From VRUE01 sp963770315 (lineage in GTDB: Bacteria > Actinomycetota > Thermoleophilia > Solirubrobacterales > 70-9): a stretch of 64,000 bases of DNA. The position numbers and the translations under genes are program-made. How positions within the stretch are numbered: the first letter of the stretch is position 1; each line of letters starts with the position of its first letter. Where the stretch lies: NCBI GenBank assembly GCA_963770315.1, contig CAVYPC010000002.1, positions 2,604,001 through 2,668,000 of the forward strand, given 5' to 3'. Below the pieces are notes generated by a model. The model had not been told where the DNA came from and did not search any database. It worked only from the letters and a program-made list of their open reading frames with translations. Of this stretch, positions 7,517 through 16,444 are shown piece after piece.

Positions 7517-8161
7517 GTGGAGGCGACGACCACGGTCCTGAAGCTGCTGGAGGACGAGAGGGCGTCGGTCAGCTCGGTGACCGACGCCCAACGCGCCTGG
7601 CGCGTGCATGTCGAGGACAGCCTCACCGGGCTTGAGGTGGCAGAGCTGTCGGAAGCTCGACGGATCGCGGATATTGGCTCTGGAGCAGGGTTTCCGGGGC
7701 TTGTCTTGGCGGTTGCGCTGCCTGATTCGCGAGTCGACCTGATCGAGTCGGTGGGGCGGAAGTGCGAGTTCATCCAGCGGGCGATCGATGCTGCGGGAGT
7801 CGCCAACGCAACCGTCGTCAACGCCCGCTCGGAGGAAGTCGCCAACACCGATCGCCGCGACTCCTACGACGCGGTAACCGCCAGGGCCGTCGGTCGCCTC
7901 TCGACCCTCGCGGAGCTGGCCTCCCCACTGCTCCGCGAGAACGGAGTCCTAGTTGCCTGGAAGGGCAAACGGGACGCCGATGAGGAGCAGCAACTCGAGC
8001 GAGCCGCCGACCAGCTCGCGATGCAGCCGGAGCAGATCCTGGACGTCGGCGATCGCGCCGGCAGTAAGCACCGTCATCTCCACGTCCTGCGCAAGCTCGG
8101 GCCTACGCCAGCCGACCTACCCCGCCGTCCTGGAATGGCAAAGAAGCGACCTCGCGGATGA
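7517..8161 (+). CDS. rsmG: 16S rRNA (guanine-527-N7)-methyltransferase RsmG
   Basis: SAM-dependent methyltransferase (GidB) that modifies G527 of 16S rRNA. Motif I is IADIGSGAGFPGLVLAVALP, followed by the family signatures SVGRKCEFIQRAI, the RSEEVA region and YDAVTARAVGRL. The frame is open to a GTG at 7451, but that start would put the right arm of a 116-bp palindrome inside the gene; the GTG at 7517 avoids this and leaves about 214 residues. Neither has a strong Shine-Dalgarno, so the start is uncertain. In the usual jag-rsmG-parA-parB order. Confidence 0.9.
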   Translation: MEATTTVLKLLEDERASVSSVTDAQRAWRVHVEDSLTGLEVAELSEARRIADIGSGAGFPGLVLAVALPDSRVDLIESVGRKCEFIQRAIDAAGVANATVVNARSEEVANTDRRDSYDAVTARAVGRLSTLAELASPLLRENGVLVAWKGKRDADEEQQLERAADQLAMQPEQILDVGDRAGSKHRHLHVLRKLGPTPADLPRRPGMAKKRPRG

Positions 8162-8198
8162 GGGGGACCCGATCCCACCTCATTAGGGTGGAGGCCTA

Positions 8199-8957
8199 AT
8201 GGGCCTCGTCTACGCAGTGTCGAACCAGAAGGGCGGCGTCGGCAAGACGACCACCGCGGTCAACCTGAGCGCCTGCGCGGCCGAAGCCGGGTCCCAAACG
8301 CTGCTGGTCGACCTCGACCCGCAGTGCAATGCGACCGTGGCGCTCGGCGGCGACCGCGATGCGCACCCCTCTTCCTACGATTGCCTGATCGGCGATGTCT
8401 CCGTGGCCGAGGCTGCGCGGCCGGCGGGGCCGGACAACCTCTGGCTCGTTCCCGCCAACCGCGATCTCGCCGGCGCCGCCGTCGAGCTGCCGCGGCTCGA
8501 CGGCTCCGAGACGCGACTGCGCGAACGGCTCGGTCCGGTGCGGGAGCGCTTTGCCTTCACCGTGCTCGACTGCCCGCCCTCGCTCGGCCCGGTCAGCGTC
8601 AACGCGCTGGTCGCCGCCGACCGGGTGATCGTGCCGGTGCAGGCCGAGTATCTGGCGCTGGAGGGGCTGGTCCAGTTCCTCGACACGCTGGGGATGATTC
8701 GCCGCGAGCTCAACCCCGCGCTGAACGTGTCGGGGCTGTTGATCACCATGCACGACGAGCGCACCCGCCTCGCTCGCGACGTCGAGCGGGAGCTGCGCGA
8801 GCATTTCCCTGAGATGGTCTTCAAGACGGTCATACCGCGCAGCGTCAGGGTCGCAGAGGCTCCCAGTTACGGCCTGCCCGTGACCGAGCACGCCCCCGCC
8901 TCCCGCGGCGCAACCGCATACCAGGCGCTGGCCGAGGAGCTGGCTGGCCGTGGCTAG
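8199..8957 (+). CDS. parA: Chromosome-partitioning ATPase ParA (Soj)
   Basis: Walker-type ATPase of 252 residues that moves ParB-parS complexes on the nucleoid. The deviant Walker A KGGVGKTTT is at residues 11-19, switch I is LLVDLDPQCN, Walker B is FTVLDCPPS, and VPVQAEYLALEG and IPRSVRVAEAPSYG are family hallmarks. A GGAGG Shine-Dalgarno precedes the ATG. Its 3' end overlaps parB by 8 bp. Confidence 0.95.
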   Translation: MGLVYAVSNQKGGVGKTTTAVNLSACAAEAGSQTLLVDLDPQCNATVALGGDRDAHPSSYDCLIGDVSVAEAARPAGPDNLWLVPANRDLAGAAVELPRLDGSETRLRERLGPVRERFAFTVLDCPPSLGPVSVNALVAADRVIVPVQAEYLALEGLVQFLDTLGMIRRELNPALNVSGLLITMHDERTRLARDVERELREHFPEMVFKTVIPRSVRVAEAPSYGLPVTEHAPASRGATAYQALAEELAGRG

Positions 8958-9831
8958 CGGCAAGGCGGCCAAGCGCGGCATGGGACGGGGCCTTGCCGCC
9001 ATCCTCCCCGAAAGCGTCGCGGGCGAGGACGTCGGCGAGCTGCGCGAGCTTCCGGTCGGGCTGATCAAGCCAAATCCGAAGCAGCCGCGCACCAACTTCG
9101 ACCCGGAGGCGTTGAGTGGCCTCGCCGACTCGATCGAGAGCAGCGGCGTCGTGCAGCCGCTGCTGGTCCGCCCCCTGCACGACGGCAGCTACGAGCTGAT
9201 CGCCGGCGAGCGGCGCTGGCGCGCCGCACAGCAGGCCGGCTTGGAGAAGGTCCCGGCGATAGTCCGCGACTCCGAGCACGCCGAGCGATTGCAGGTGGCG
9301 TTGATCGAGAACATGGTCCGGGAGGACCTCAATCCGGTCGAGGAGGCACGCGCCTGTGCCGCCCTGGTCGAGGACCTCGGCCTCTCCAAAGAGGAGCTGG
9401 CGCGTCGCGTCGGCCGCAGTCGCCCCGCGGTGTCCAACCTGATCCGCTTGCTCGATCTTCCCGACGAGGCACTCGCTCTGCTCGAATCCGCCGAGCTCAG
9501 CGAGGGGCACGGGCGAGCTTTGCTCGGCGCCCCCGGCAACGACGTGCGCCGTCGCCTCGCCCGCGACGCGGCGAGGGCGGGGTGGTCGGTTCGCGAGACC
9601 GAGAACAGGGTTAAGCTGGCTAGCCAGCCAAGGAGTCCCAAGGCCACCCGGGGCGGAGTCGGTCCCGAGGAGGCGGCGGCGATGCGCGAGGCCGGCGACC
9701 GGCTGGAGGCGGCGCTGGGCCATGAGGTGAAGGTGCGCCCGCGTGGGGGAGAGGTGACGGTAGAGATCCGCCTCGCCGATCTCGACGAGGCACTTGCGCT
9801 GGCGCGCAGGCTCGGTCGTAAGCGGGCCTGA
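8950..9831 (+). CDS. parB: Chromosome-partitioning protein ParB
   Basis: CTP-dependent sliding clamp that loads at parS. From the N-terminus: basic tail with RGLAAILPE, the NPKQPRTNFDPEAL box, the CTP-binding ELIAGERRWRAAQ motif, IENMVREDLNPVEEA, the HTH LSKEELARRVGRSRPAVSNLIRLLDLP, and a C-terminal dimerisation domain. 293 residues, GTG start overlapping parA. The likely parS target is at 5541-5554. Confidence 0.95.
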   Translation: MASGKAAKRGMGRGLAAILPESVAGEDVGELRELPVGLIKPNPKQPRTNFDPEALSGLADSIESSGVVQPLLVRPLHDGSYELIAGERRWRAAQQAGLEKVPAIVRDSEHAERLQVALIENMVREDLNPVEEARACAALVEDLGLSKEELARRVGRSRPAVSNLIRLLDLPDEALALLESAELSEGHGRALLGAPGNDVRRRLARDAARAGWSVRETENRVKLASQPRSPKATRGGVGPEEAAAMREAGDRLEAALGHEVKVRPRGGEVTVEIRLADLDEALALARRLGRKRA

Positions 9832-9835
9832 CGAC

Positions 9836-9859
9836 GCCCCGCGAAGGCAATCGCGGGGC
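9836..9859 (+). terminator. Hairpin after parB
   Basis: GCCCCGCGA (9836-9844) pairs perfectly with TCGCGGGGC (9851-9859) around a 6-base loop, 5 bp after the parB stop. No T-tract follows, so it may stop polymerase weakly or simply protect the 3' end. The tRNA-Ile gene begins 21 bp later. Confidence 0.45.
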
Positions 9860-9880
9860 CGCTATCATCGCCGTCGCCCC

Positions 9881-9954
<74 letters not shown>

Positions 9955-10003
9955 CTGCCGCGATGGCCAGCGTTCCGCTCGTGAGCCTGCCCAAAGCCGT
10001 ACC

Positions 10004-10009
10004 TATAAT
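10004..10009 (+). promoter_or_regulatory. -10 element (TATAAT) upstream of the DUF151 gene
   Basis: A perfect TATAAT lies 30 bp before the TTG start of the following gene. A GGAG Shine-Dalgarno follows at about 10029, so unlike many neighbours this gene has a normal leader. No good -35 hexamer is visible. Confidence 0.5.
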
Positions 10010-10039
10010 GGGCGATCCACCTCGGCTCGGAGCGGAATT

Positions 10040-10531
10040 TTGCAGCAGATGCAGATCTACGGGGTCAGCTTCGACATGGTCGGCAAGCAGCCGATCGTCT
10101 TGCTGAAGACGGTTGACGGAAATCGCTTCCTGCCGATCTGGATCGGGCACCCCGAGGCGGCGGCGATCTTGATGAAGCTGCAAGGGGCATCGACTCCGCG
10201 GCCGATGACTCACGATCTGCTCTCCGACATGCTCGAGCAGCTCGACGCCAAATGCGAGCGGGTCTCCGTCACCGAGCTGCGCGACAACACCTTCTACGCC
10301 TCGATCACCGTCTCCATCGACGGCTCCGAGCTGGAGATCGACTCGCGCCCCTCCGACGCCCTCGCCCTCGCGGTCCGCGTCTCGGCACCGATCTTCGCCG
10401 CCGAGGAGGTAATCGAGGAGTCGGCGATCGAGTTCGAGCACGAGGTCGAGGACACCGAGGAGGTCGTCGACAAGTTCAAAGAGTTCCTCGACGAGGTCTC
10501 CCCCGACGATTTTGCCGAAGGGACTTCCTGA
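10040..10531 (+). CDS. Bifunctional nuclease family protein (DUF151)
   Basis: A protein of 163 residues with the DUF151 domain: PIVLLKTVDGNRFLPIWIGHPEAAAI, RPMTHDLLSDML, and TFYASITVSIDG...IDSRPSDALALAVR. Members include plant bifunctional nucleases with RNase and DNase activity; the bacterial role is poorly known. An acidic tail of about 45 residues (EEVIEESAIEFEHEVEDTEE) follows the domain. Start taken at TTG 10040 because of the GGAG just upstream; an ATG at 10049 is also possible. Confidence 0.85.
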   Translation: MQQMQIYGVSFDMVGKQPIVLLKTVDGNRFLPIWIGHPEAAAILMKLQGASTPRPMTHDLLSDMLEQLDAKCERVSVTELRDNTFYASITVSIDGSELEIDSRPSDALALAVRVSAPIFAAEEVIEESAIEFEHEVEDTEEVVDKFKEFLDEVSPDDFAEGTS

Positions 10532-10541
10532 CAGCCGGCGC

Positions 10542-11489
10542 TTACCGGGATGGGCTCTCGGCGGCAGCCGGTCTCAGGGCCAGCTCGAGGATCCGCTCGA
10601 CGAGCCGCTCGAAGCTCATCCCGGCCGCCTCGGCGGCCTGGGGGAGGAGGCTGGTAGCGGTGAGGCCGGGGATCGCGTTCACCTCCAGCACCTGGGGCCC
10701 GTCGACGGTGAGGATCAGGTCGACGCGCGAGAAGCCCGAGCAGCCGAGCGCCTCGTAGGCGGCCAGCGCAGCTGCCGTCACCGCCGCCGCATCCGCCTCG
10801 ACGAGATCCGCCGGGCAGACGAAATCGGTGCGGCCGATCTCGTAGCGGGCTTCGAAGTCGTAGCGATCGCCGCCGCTCGGAATCGCCTCGACCACCGGCA
10901 GCGGCTCCCCACCCAGCACGCTGACGGCGAGCTCGCGTCCCTCGGCGAAGCGCTCCAGCAGCACCCGGTTGTCGTAGCTGAAGGCGGAGACGAGGGCCTC
11001 CGGCACCTCGAACCAGCTCGCCGCGAACTTCACTCCCAGAGCCGAACCGCCCCGGCTCGGCTTGATCACCAACGGGAAGCCGAGCCGCTCCTCCAGCTCA
11101 CCCAGCGCGTCGGCGGCGCCGAGCTCGCGGAAGGCGGTCTCGTTGAAGGCGAACCAGTCGGGGGTCGGCACGCCGGCCTCGCGTAGCTCGTGCTTGGCGA
11201 GGACCTTGTCGATGCAACGGGCGCAGGCGGCGACACCGGGGCCGGTGAAGGGCAGGCCGAGGATCTCCAACAGCTCCTGCACTGTCCCGTCCTCTCCACC
11301 CAGCCCGTGCATGGCGACAAAGGCGACCTCGGGACCGCTGGCGGCGAGGCGCTTGACCAGGTCGCCCCCGGCGTCGATCGAGATCGCCTCGTGCCCGAGC
11401 AGTTCCAACGCGTCCTCGACCCGGGCGCCGGAGCGCAGCGAGACGCCCCGCTCCAGCGAGCGCCCGCCTTTGAGGACGGCGACCCTCAA
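10542..11489 (-). CDS. ddl: D-alanine--D-alanine ligase
   Basis: ATP-grasp ligase of 315 residues that joins two D-alanines for peptidoglycan precursors in the cytosol. Visible are the N-terminal lid region MHGLGGEDGTVQELLE, the ATP-grasp LVIKPSRGGSALGVKF, and the metal-binding EVNAIPGLTATSLLPQAA. It overlaps the upstream aminotransferase gene by 4 bp (ATGA), so the two are one operon. It converges on the DUF151 gene with 10 bp between stops. Confidence 0.92.
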   Translation of the reverse strand: MRVAVLKGGRSLERGVSLRSGARVEDALELLGHEAISIDAGGDLVKRLAASGPEVAFVAMHGLGGEDGTVQELLEILGLPFTGPGVAACARCIDKVLAKHELREAGVPTPDWFAFNETAFRELGAADALGELEERLGFPLVIKPSRGGSALGVKFAASWFEVPEALVSAFSYDNRVLLERFAEGRELAVSVLGGEPLPVVEAIPSGGDRYDFEARYEIGRTDFVCPADLVEADAAAVTAAALAAYEALGCSGFSRVDLILTVDGPQVLEVNAIPGLTATSLLPQAAEAAGMSFERLVERILELALRPAAAESPSR

Positions 11490-12871
11490 GCTGCCCCCTC
11501 GCCCGTTTTGCGGAAGGGGAGGACGTCGGCGTCGCGTCCCTCCCCACGGCTGCCCGCCCCCTCGTCCGCGGTCGTCTTCTCAGCTGCTGCGTGCTCGCCG
11601 GTTAAGGCCTCGTACAGCTCGACCTGCTCGCCGATCGCCTTGCCGATCCGCCGCACCCCCTCGCGGATCTCCTCGTCGCCCACGCCGGAGAAGTTGAGCC
11701 GCATCGAGCTGCGGCCGCGGCTCTCGTCGACGTAGGCCGCCTGGCCGGGGACGAAGGCGACGTCCTCGCGCAGCGCCTTTGCCAGCAGGTCGCTCGTGTC
11801 GATGTAGGCAGGGAGCGTCGCCCAGATGAAGAGGCCGCCTTCGGGCTCGGTCCAGGTCGCCTGCGCGGGGAAGTGATCGTGCAGGGCCTCGACCATCGTG
11901 TCGCGCCGCCCCCGGTAGATGTCGACCAGGCTGGCGATGTACTCGCGCCAGCGCCCTTCGCTGAAGTACTCGCGCACGAAATGCTGGGTGAGGGTCGAGC
12001 TGCAGAGGTCGGAGGCCTGCTTGCCGAGCACGATCTTCTCCATCACCGGCGGCGGCGCCACCGCCCAGCCGAGCCGGATGCCGGGGGAGAGGATCTTCGA
12101 GAAGGTGCCGACGTAGATGACGAAGTCGCCGCCGTCGAGCTGGTAGAGCGGCGGCAGCGGCTCGCCGCCGAAGCGCAGCAGGCCGTAGGGGTTGTCCTCG
12201 ACGACGAGCAGCTCGCGTTGTCGCGCCAGCTCGACCAGCCGCCGCCGGCGTTCGAGCGACATCGTCACCCCGGCGGGGTTCTGGAAGCTGGGCACCGAGT
12301 AGACGAATTTGGGGCGCCGGCCCTCGCCATCCAGCTGCGCCAGCACCTCTTCCAGCGCTTCCACCCGCATCCCATCCCGATCGCAGTCGATCTGGATCGT
12401 CTCGGCCTGGTAGCTGCAGAAGACCGGTACCGCGCCGGGGTAGGTCGGCGCCTCGCAGATGACGACGTCGCCGGGATCGACGAGCGTCTTGCAGATCAGG
12501 TCGATCGCCTGCTGCCCGCCGGTGGTGACGATCACGTCGTCGGGGTCGGGCAGCATCCCCTCGGCGCCCATCACCTCGACTATGCAGTCGACCGTCTCGG
12601 CAAAGCCCTCGGTCGGGCCGTACTGCAGCGCCTCCGCCGTCGACTCCTGCGCGATCCGCGTCATCTGTGCTGCGAAGGTCTTGGCCGGGAAGGTCGAGGT
12701 GTCGGGCAGCCCGCCGGCGAGCGAGATCACCTCCGGCCGCGCCGTGACGGCCATCAGGTCGCGCATCGCCGAAGAGCGCATCACTCCGGTGCGCGTCGCG
12801 AAGAGGTCGGCGTAGCGCTCCAGATCGCTGCTGCGCGTATGGGCGCGGCGGCGGTGGGGCGTCTCTTCCAT
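11486..12871 (-). CDS. PLP-dependent aminotransferase, class I/II (2-aminoadipate type)
   Basis: Fold-type I aminotransferase of 461 residues, of the LysN/MocR-catalytic-domain kind but without the GntR DNA-binding domain. The substrate loop ISLAGGLPDTSTFP, the cofactor-contact TTGGQQAIDLICKTL, VEDNPYGLLRFGG and the PLP lysine in YVGTFSKILSPGIRLGWA are all present. The open frame runs on to 13297, across the neighbouring membrane gene, but the ATG at 12869-12871 has a TACACT -10-like motif 6 bp upstream and gives a natural N-terminus. First gene of an operon with ddl; the substrate is not evident from sequence. Confidence 0.88.
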   Translation of the reverse strand: MEETPHRRRAHTRSSDLERYADLFATRTGVMRSSAMRDLMAVTARPEVISLAGGLPDTSTFPAKTFAAQMTRIAQESTAEALQYGPTEGFAETVDCIVEVMGAEGMLPDPDDVIVTTGGQQAIDLICKTLVDPGDVVICEAPTYPGAVPVFCSYQAETIQIDCDRDGMRVEALEEVLAQLDGEGRRPKFVYSVPSFQNPAGVTMSLERRRRLVELARQRELLVVEDNPYGLLRFGGEPLPPLYQLDGGDFVIYVGTFSKILSPGIRLGWAVAPPPVMEKIVLGKQASDLCSSTLTQHFVREYFSEGRWREYIASLVDIYRGRRDTMVEALHDHFPAQATWTEPEGGLFIWATLPAYIDTSDLLAKALREDVAFVPGQAAYVDESRGRSSMRLNFSGVGDEEIREGVRRIGKAIGEQVELYEALTGEHAAAEKTTADEGAGSRGEGRDADVLPFRKTGEGAA

Positions 12872-12877
12872 CCCTGG

Positions 12878-12887
12878 AGTGTAGGTT
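12878..12887. promoter_or_regulatory. Overlapping divergent -10 elements
   Basis: Minus strand TACACT (12883-12878) lies 6 bp before the aminotransferase ATG; plus strand TAGGTT (12882-12887) lies 6 bp before the GTG of the membrane protein gene. The two hexamers share two base pairs. If both are used, both mRNAs are leaderless and the promoters compete for polymerase. Confidence 0.5.
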
Positions 12888-12893
12888 TTCGAC

Positions 12894-13325
12894 GTGAGCT
12901 TCCTCGAAGGCACCGGGCTCGAGCTCGGCATCGGCATCGCGATCGGGATGCTCGCCGGCGCCACCGGTACGCATGGCTCGGCGCGCGGGCGGATGACCTT
13001 GCTCGCCGCCGCGATCGGGGTCGTCGTCGGGTTTCTGCTCTCCGGCACCGCCGACCTGAGCAGCCCGCTCGGCGCCCTCTTCTGCCTGATCGGCGCCGCT
13101 ATCGGCTGCATCGTGGTCAGCGACGTGGTCAGCGGCGCCGGCCGGCGCGAGGGTGGCAGCGGCGCCCTCGGCTTCCTCGTCTCGCTGGCGGCCCTGGTCG
13201 TCGCTGCCGTGTCGCTGCTGTTTCCCGTCCTCACCCTGCTGGTCGCCGTCGCTCTGATCTGGCTCGGCGCCGCCCGCCACCGCCGCGCCCAGCGCAAGCA
13301 CGCCGGCTTGCGGGTGCTGCGCTAA
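12894..13325 (+). CDS. Small integral membrane protein, unknown function
   Basis: 143 residues with about four hydrophobic segments (roughly 10-24, 34-50, 60-78 and 95-125) and a basic C-terminus (ARHRRAQRKHAGLRVLR) expected in the cytosol. Glycine-rich GIGIAIGMLAGATGTHGSARG near the N-terminus. I recognise no family. GTG start, divergent from the aminotransferase gene and 36 bp before the phosphodiesterase gene, with which it may be transcribed. Confidence 0.7.
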   Translation: MSFLEGTGLELGIGIAIGMLAGATGTHGSARGRMTLLAAAIGVVVGFLLSGTADLSSPLGALFCLIGAAIGCIVVSDVVSGAGRREGGSGALGFLVSLAALVVAAVSLLFPVLTLLVAVALIWLGAARHRRAQRKHAGLRVLR

Positions 13326-13361
13326 AGCCGGACCGCGGCGAGCTTCATCATTCGCGGCAAG

Positions 13362-14828
13362 ATGCCTGCGAAGAAGCTGGTTCTCACCTATGTCGATTCG
13401 CTGCGGACCGACATGCTCGAACAGGCAGTCGGGGAGGGGCGCGCGCCGACGTTCGGCGCGCTGATCGAGCGCGGCGCGCTGATTCCCGACTGCGTCTCCA
13501 GCTTCCCGTCGGTGACGCCGGTTGCCTGCGCGGAGATGGTCACCGGAGTGGCGGCCGACCGGCACTGGATCAGCGGCATGAACTGGTACCACCGGCTCGA
13601 GCGCCGCTACGTCGAGTACGGCTCCTCGCTGGAGGCGACGCGGACCGTCGGGGTCTTCCGCGCTCTCTACGACCTCGTCTACAACATGAACCTCGCCCAC
13701 CTCAGCCCCGAGGTCGAGACCCTGTTCGAGCGGCTCGACGACGCCGGAGTGCGGACCGCCTGCACGCCGTTCCTGATCTACCGTGGCCGCCATCGCCACC
13801 AGGTCTCGCTGGAGGGCCTGTTGCGACGCGCGGTCGAGACGACCCGGCTGAAGTTCCGCCACCACACCTGGGGGCCGGCCGAGCTCTTCTACGGCGACCT
13901 CTACGCCAGTCGCGAGGTGCCCTGCAAGTCGACCTCGATCCCCGGCAGCCGCGACGGCTACTCGGCCTGCTGCGCCGCCGAGCTCGAGCGGACGGGCGAC
14001 TATGACTTTCTGCTCCTCTCGCTGCCCGACAACGACAACTACTCGCACCGCCATGGCCCCGCGGCGAGCGTCGAGTCGATCGCCAAGGCCGACCACTGCT
14101 TCGCCAAGCTGGTCGAGGCCGGTGGCGGCCTGGAGACGTTCCTCGCCGATCACGCCGTGATCCTGCTCGCCGATCACGCGCAGACCCCGGTCAGCCGCGG
14201 CCTGCCGCTCGCCGAGCTGCTCGGCCGCGAGTGGAAGATCCTGGCGCCCTCCGACGATCGGCCCGAGCTGGCGCAGCTCGCGGTCAGCCCGACCGGCCGC
14301 GCGGCCCACGTCTATCTGTTGCCGGGGGAGGGGGAGCGGGCCAAGCTGGACGAGGTGGGTCGCCGCCTGGGAGAGGCCGAAGGGATCGACCTGGTCTGCT
14401 GGCTCGAGCCCGGTCGAACCGCTGTGGTCGAGCGCCGGGGGGAGCAGCTGAGATTCCGCCCGGGGGAAGGGATCTCAGACCTTCGCGGGGTGGGGTGGCG
14501 CATCGAGGGCGACCTCGCCGTCTTCGATGCGGCTGAAGAGGACGGCCGCATCGGCAGCGACGAGTACCCGGATCCCTTCGCCCGCGTCTTCTCCGCCCTC
14601 ACCGCCCCGCATGCCGGCGACCTGGTCGTCTCCCTCGCGCCGGGCTATGAGGCGGTCGACTGGGGCGGCGTCAGCCATGCCGGGGGAGGCAGTCACGGCT
14701 CCCTTCATCGCGGCGACTCGCTCGGCCCCCTGCTCTTCGTCGGCTGCGGACCCGACGATCCGTCCGAGCGCGAGCAGTGGACGCTGCGAGACGTGGCGCC
14801 GGCCGTGCTCGAGCACTTCGGGCTATGA
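13362..14828 (+). CDS. Alkaline phosphatase superfamily phosphodiesterase (type I NPP-like)
   Basis: 488 residues with the metal-dependent phosphatase/phosphodiesterase fold. The first metal aspartate is in LVLTYVDSLRTDML, the nucleophile is probably the threonine of SSFPSVTPVACAEMVTG, and later ligands are in LSLPDNDNYSHRHGP, ILLADHAQT and SHAGGGSHGSLH. Members hydrolyse phosphodiesters of nucleotides or lipids; no signal peptide is visible, so it is probably cytosolic. Its stop overlaps the start of the next gene (ATGA), implying linked functions with that membrane glycosyltransferase-like protein. Confidence 0.82.
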   Translation: MPAKKLVLTYVDSLRTDMLEQAVGEGRAPTFGALIERGALIPDCVSSFPSVTPVACAEMVTGVAADRHWISGMNWYHRLERRYVEYGSSLEATRTVGVFRALYDLVYNMNLAHLSPEVETLFERLDDAGVRTACTPFLIYRGRHRHQVSLEGLLRRAVETTRLKFRHHTWGPAELFYGDLYASREVPCKSTSIPGSRDGYSACCAAELERTGDYDFLLLSLPDNDNYSHRHGPAASVESIAKADHCFAKLVEAGGGLETFLADHAVILLADHAQTPVSRGLPLAELLGREWKILAPSDDRPELAQLAVSPTGRAAHVYLLPGEGERAKLDEVGRRLGEAEGIDLVCWLEPGRTAVVERRGEQLRFRPGEGISDLRGVGWRIEGDLAVFDAAEEDGRIGSDEYPDPFARVFSALTAPHAGDLVVSLAPGYEAVDWGGVSHAGGGSHGSLHRGDSLGPLLFVGCGPDDPSEREQWTLRDVAPAVLEHFGL

Positions 14829-16396
14829 GGCGAGCCCTCCTCGCGGCAATCCTCCTCACCCTGCTTTTGCCGTCATCCGCGCTCTCCGCCCAGCGCGACA
14901 TCTCCGCCGCGCAGGCGACGGATGCCGCCAACCGCGACGCGAAGGTGGTCGAGGAGCGGGGGGAGAGAGGAGGGCTGACGCACAGCGCCTCGATCGTCGA
15001 CGGAAACTGGGAGGTGGCCTATTTCGCCGATGACGAAGAGGTGGCCCTGGTCGTGGTCGACCCGCGGACCGGAGCCGTTCGCGAGTCCTGGACCGGCTAT
15101 CAGGTGCTCTGGAAGATGGCGCGGGGCTATTCCGGCGCCTTCGGCCACGCGCTCAACGCCCCCTATGTCTTCCTGCCGCTCTGCGCCCTCTTCCTGCTCG
15201 GCCTGCTCGATTGGCGCCGACCCTGGCGCGTCGCCAGCCTCGACTTGCTCGTCCTGCTCGGCTTCGGCGTCTCCAACTACTTCTTCAACCGGGCCGAGAT
15301 CGGCGTCTCGGTTCCCCTCCAGTACCCCGTGCTCCTCTACCTGCTCGGCCGAGCGTTGTGGATCGGCCTGCGTGGCCATGGCGAGGGCGTGCGCCCAGTC
15401 TGGCCGGCGAGCTGGCTGCTGATCGCCGCCCTCTTCCTGATGGGCTTCCGGGTCGGGCTCAACATGGCCGACTCGGGCGCTATCGACGTCGGCTATGCCG
15501 GGGTGGTCGGCGCCGAGCGGATCGCCCACGGCGAACCGCTCTACGACAACTTTCCCGCCGACGTCTCTCGGGGCGATACCTACGGCCCCGTCAACTACCT
15601 CGCCTACGTTCCCTTCGAGGCGGTCTGGCCCTGGCACGGCAGCTGGGACGATCTCCCCGCCGCCCACGGCGCCGCGGTCGCCTTCGACCTCGCCACCTTC
15701 GCCTTGCTGATCTGGCTTGGCCTTCGCATCCGCCCTGGGCCGAGCGGGCGCAAGCTCGCCGCCACCCTCGCCTTCGGTTGGGCGGCGTATCCCTACACCG
15801 CCTATGCGCTCGAGTCGAACTCCAACGACACTCTCGTCGCCGCCCTTCTCGTAGCGGCCCTTCTGGCCCTGTCCCGCCCCGCCGCCCGGGGCGCGCTGGC
15901 GGCGCTGGCGACCCTGACCAAGTTCGCCCCGCTCCTCCTTGTTCCGCTGCTCGCCACCTACCGAGCCCGCTCCCGCACGATCGCGATCTTCACGCTGGCG
16001 TTCCTCGCCACGGTCGCCCTGCTGATGCTCTGGCCGGCGATCGACCCGGGCCTCCACACCGTCTACGAGCGCACGATCGCCTACCAGTCCAACCGCGACT
16101 CCCCCTTCAGCATCTGGGGCCAAGTCCCGAGCCTGGAGCCCCTGCGCATAGCCCTCCTGATCGCCACCGGCGCGATGTCAATCGCGTTCGCCTTCATCCC
16201 CAAGCAAAAGACCCTCACCCAGGTAGCGGCCCTGTCAGCAGCCCTCCTGATCTCGCTCCAGCTGACGGCAGAGCACTGGTTCTACCTCTACATAGTCTGG
16301 TTCTATCCGTTGCTCCTCGTGGCCATAGCGGGCTCTGGCTGCCCCTCGGGCTTGGATTTCCATCTGGAAGGGGGACAAGCAGATGGACAATCATAG
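14825..16396 (+). CDS. Multi-pass membrane protein with PepSY-like head, GT-C glycosyltransferase-like
   Basis: 523 residues. After a signal-like segment (RALLAAILLTLLLPSSALS) comes a soluble part of about 80 residues resembling PepSY (WEVAYFADDEEVALVVVDPRTGAVRESW), then ten or more membrane helices. The layout, with an acidic loop after the first helices and YDNFPADVSRGDTYGPVNYLAYVPFEA and TKFAPLLLVPLLA further on, is like polyprenol-phosphate-dependent mannosyltransferases (GT87 type). Start is the ATG at 14825, overlapping the upstream stop. The PepSY-like fusion is unusual. Substrate unknown. Confidence 0.65.
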   Translation: MRRALLAAILLTLLLPSSALSAQRDISAAQATDAANRDAKVVEERGERGGLTHSASIVDGNWEVAYFADDEEVALVVVDPRTGAVRESWTGYQVLWKMARGYSGAFGHALNAPYVFLPLCALFLLGLLDWRRPWRVASLDLLVLLGFGVSNYFFNRAEIGVSVPLQYPVLLYLLGRALWIGLRGHGEGVRPVWPASWLLIAALFLMGFRVGLNMADSGAIDVGYAGVVGAERIAHGEPLYDNFPADVSRGDTYGPVNYLAYVPFEAVWPWHGSWDDLPAAHGAAVAFDLATFALLIWLGLRIRPGPSGRKLAATLAFGWAAYPYTAYALESNSNDTLVAALLVAALLALSRPAARGALAALATLTKFAPLLLVPLLATYRARSRTIAIFTLAFLATVALLMLWPAIDPGLHTVYERTIAYQSNRDSPFSIWGQVPSLEPLRIALLIATGAMSIAFAFIPKQKTLTQVAALSAALLISLQLTAEHWFYLYIVWFYPLLLVAIAGSGCPSGLDFHLEGGQADGQS

Positions 16397-16431
16397 GGAC
16401 AATTTTTGCCCCCTAAATCCGCTAGCCCCTC

Positions 16432-16437
16432 TACAAT
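16432..16437 (+). promoter_or_regulatory. Candidate -10 element of the fic gene (leaderless type)
   Basis: TACAAT ends 7 bp before the ATG at 16445. The AGG in the gap is too near to be a strong ribosome-binding site. The same spacing is seen before hemB. Confidence 0.5.
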
Positions 16438-16444
16438 AGGAAAA

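Noticed and set aside
11580..14309. Very long antisense open frames, such as 11580-14309 (minus) and 11873-14005 (plus)
   Set aside because: They lie opposite or out of frame to well-recognised genes (ddl, aminotransferase, phosphodiesterase) and have Arg/Gly/Ala-rich translations typical of shadow frames in high-GC DNA.
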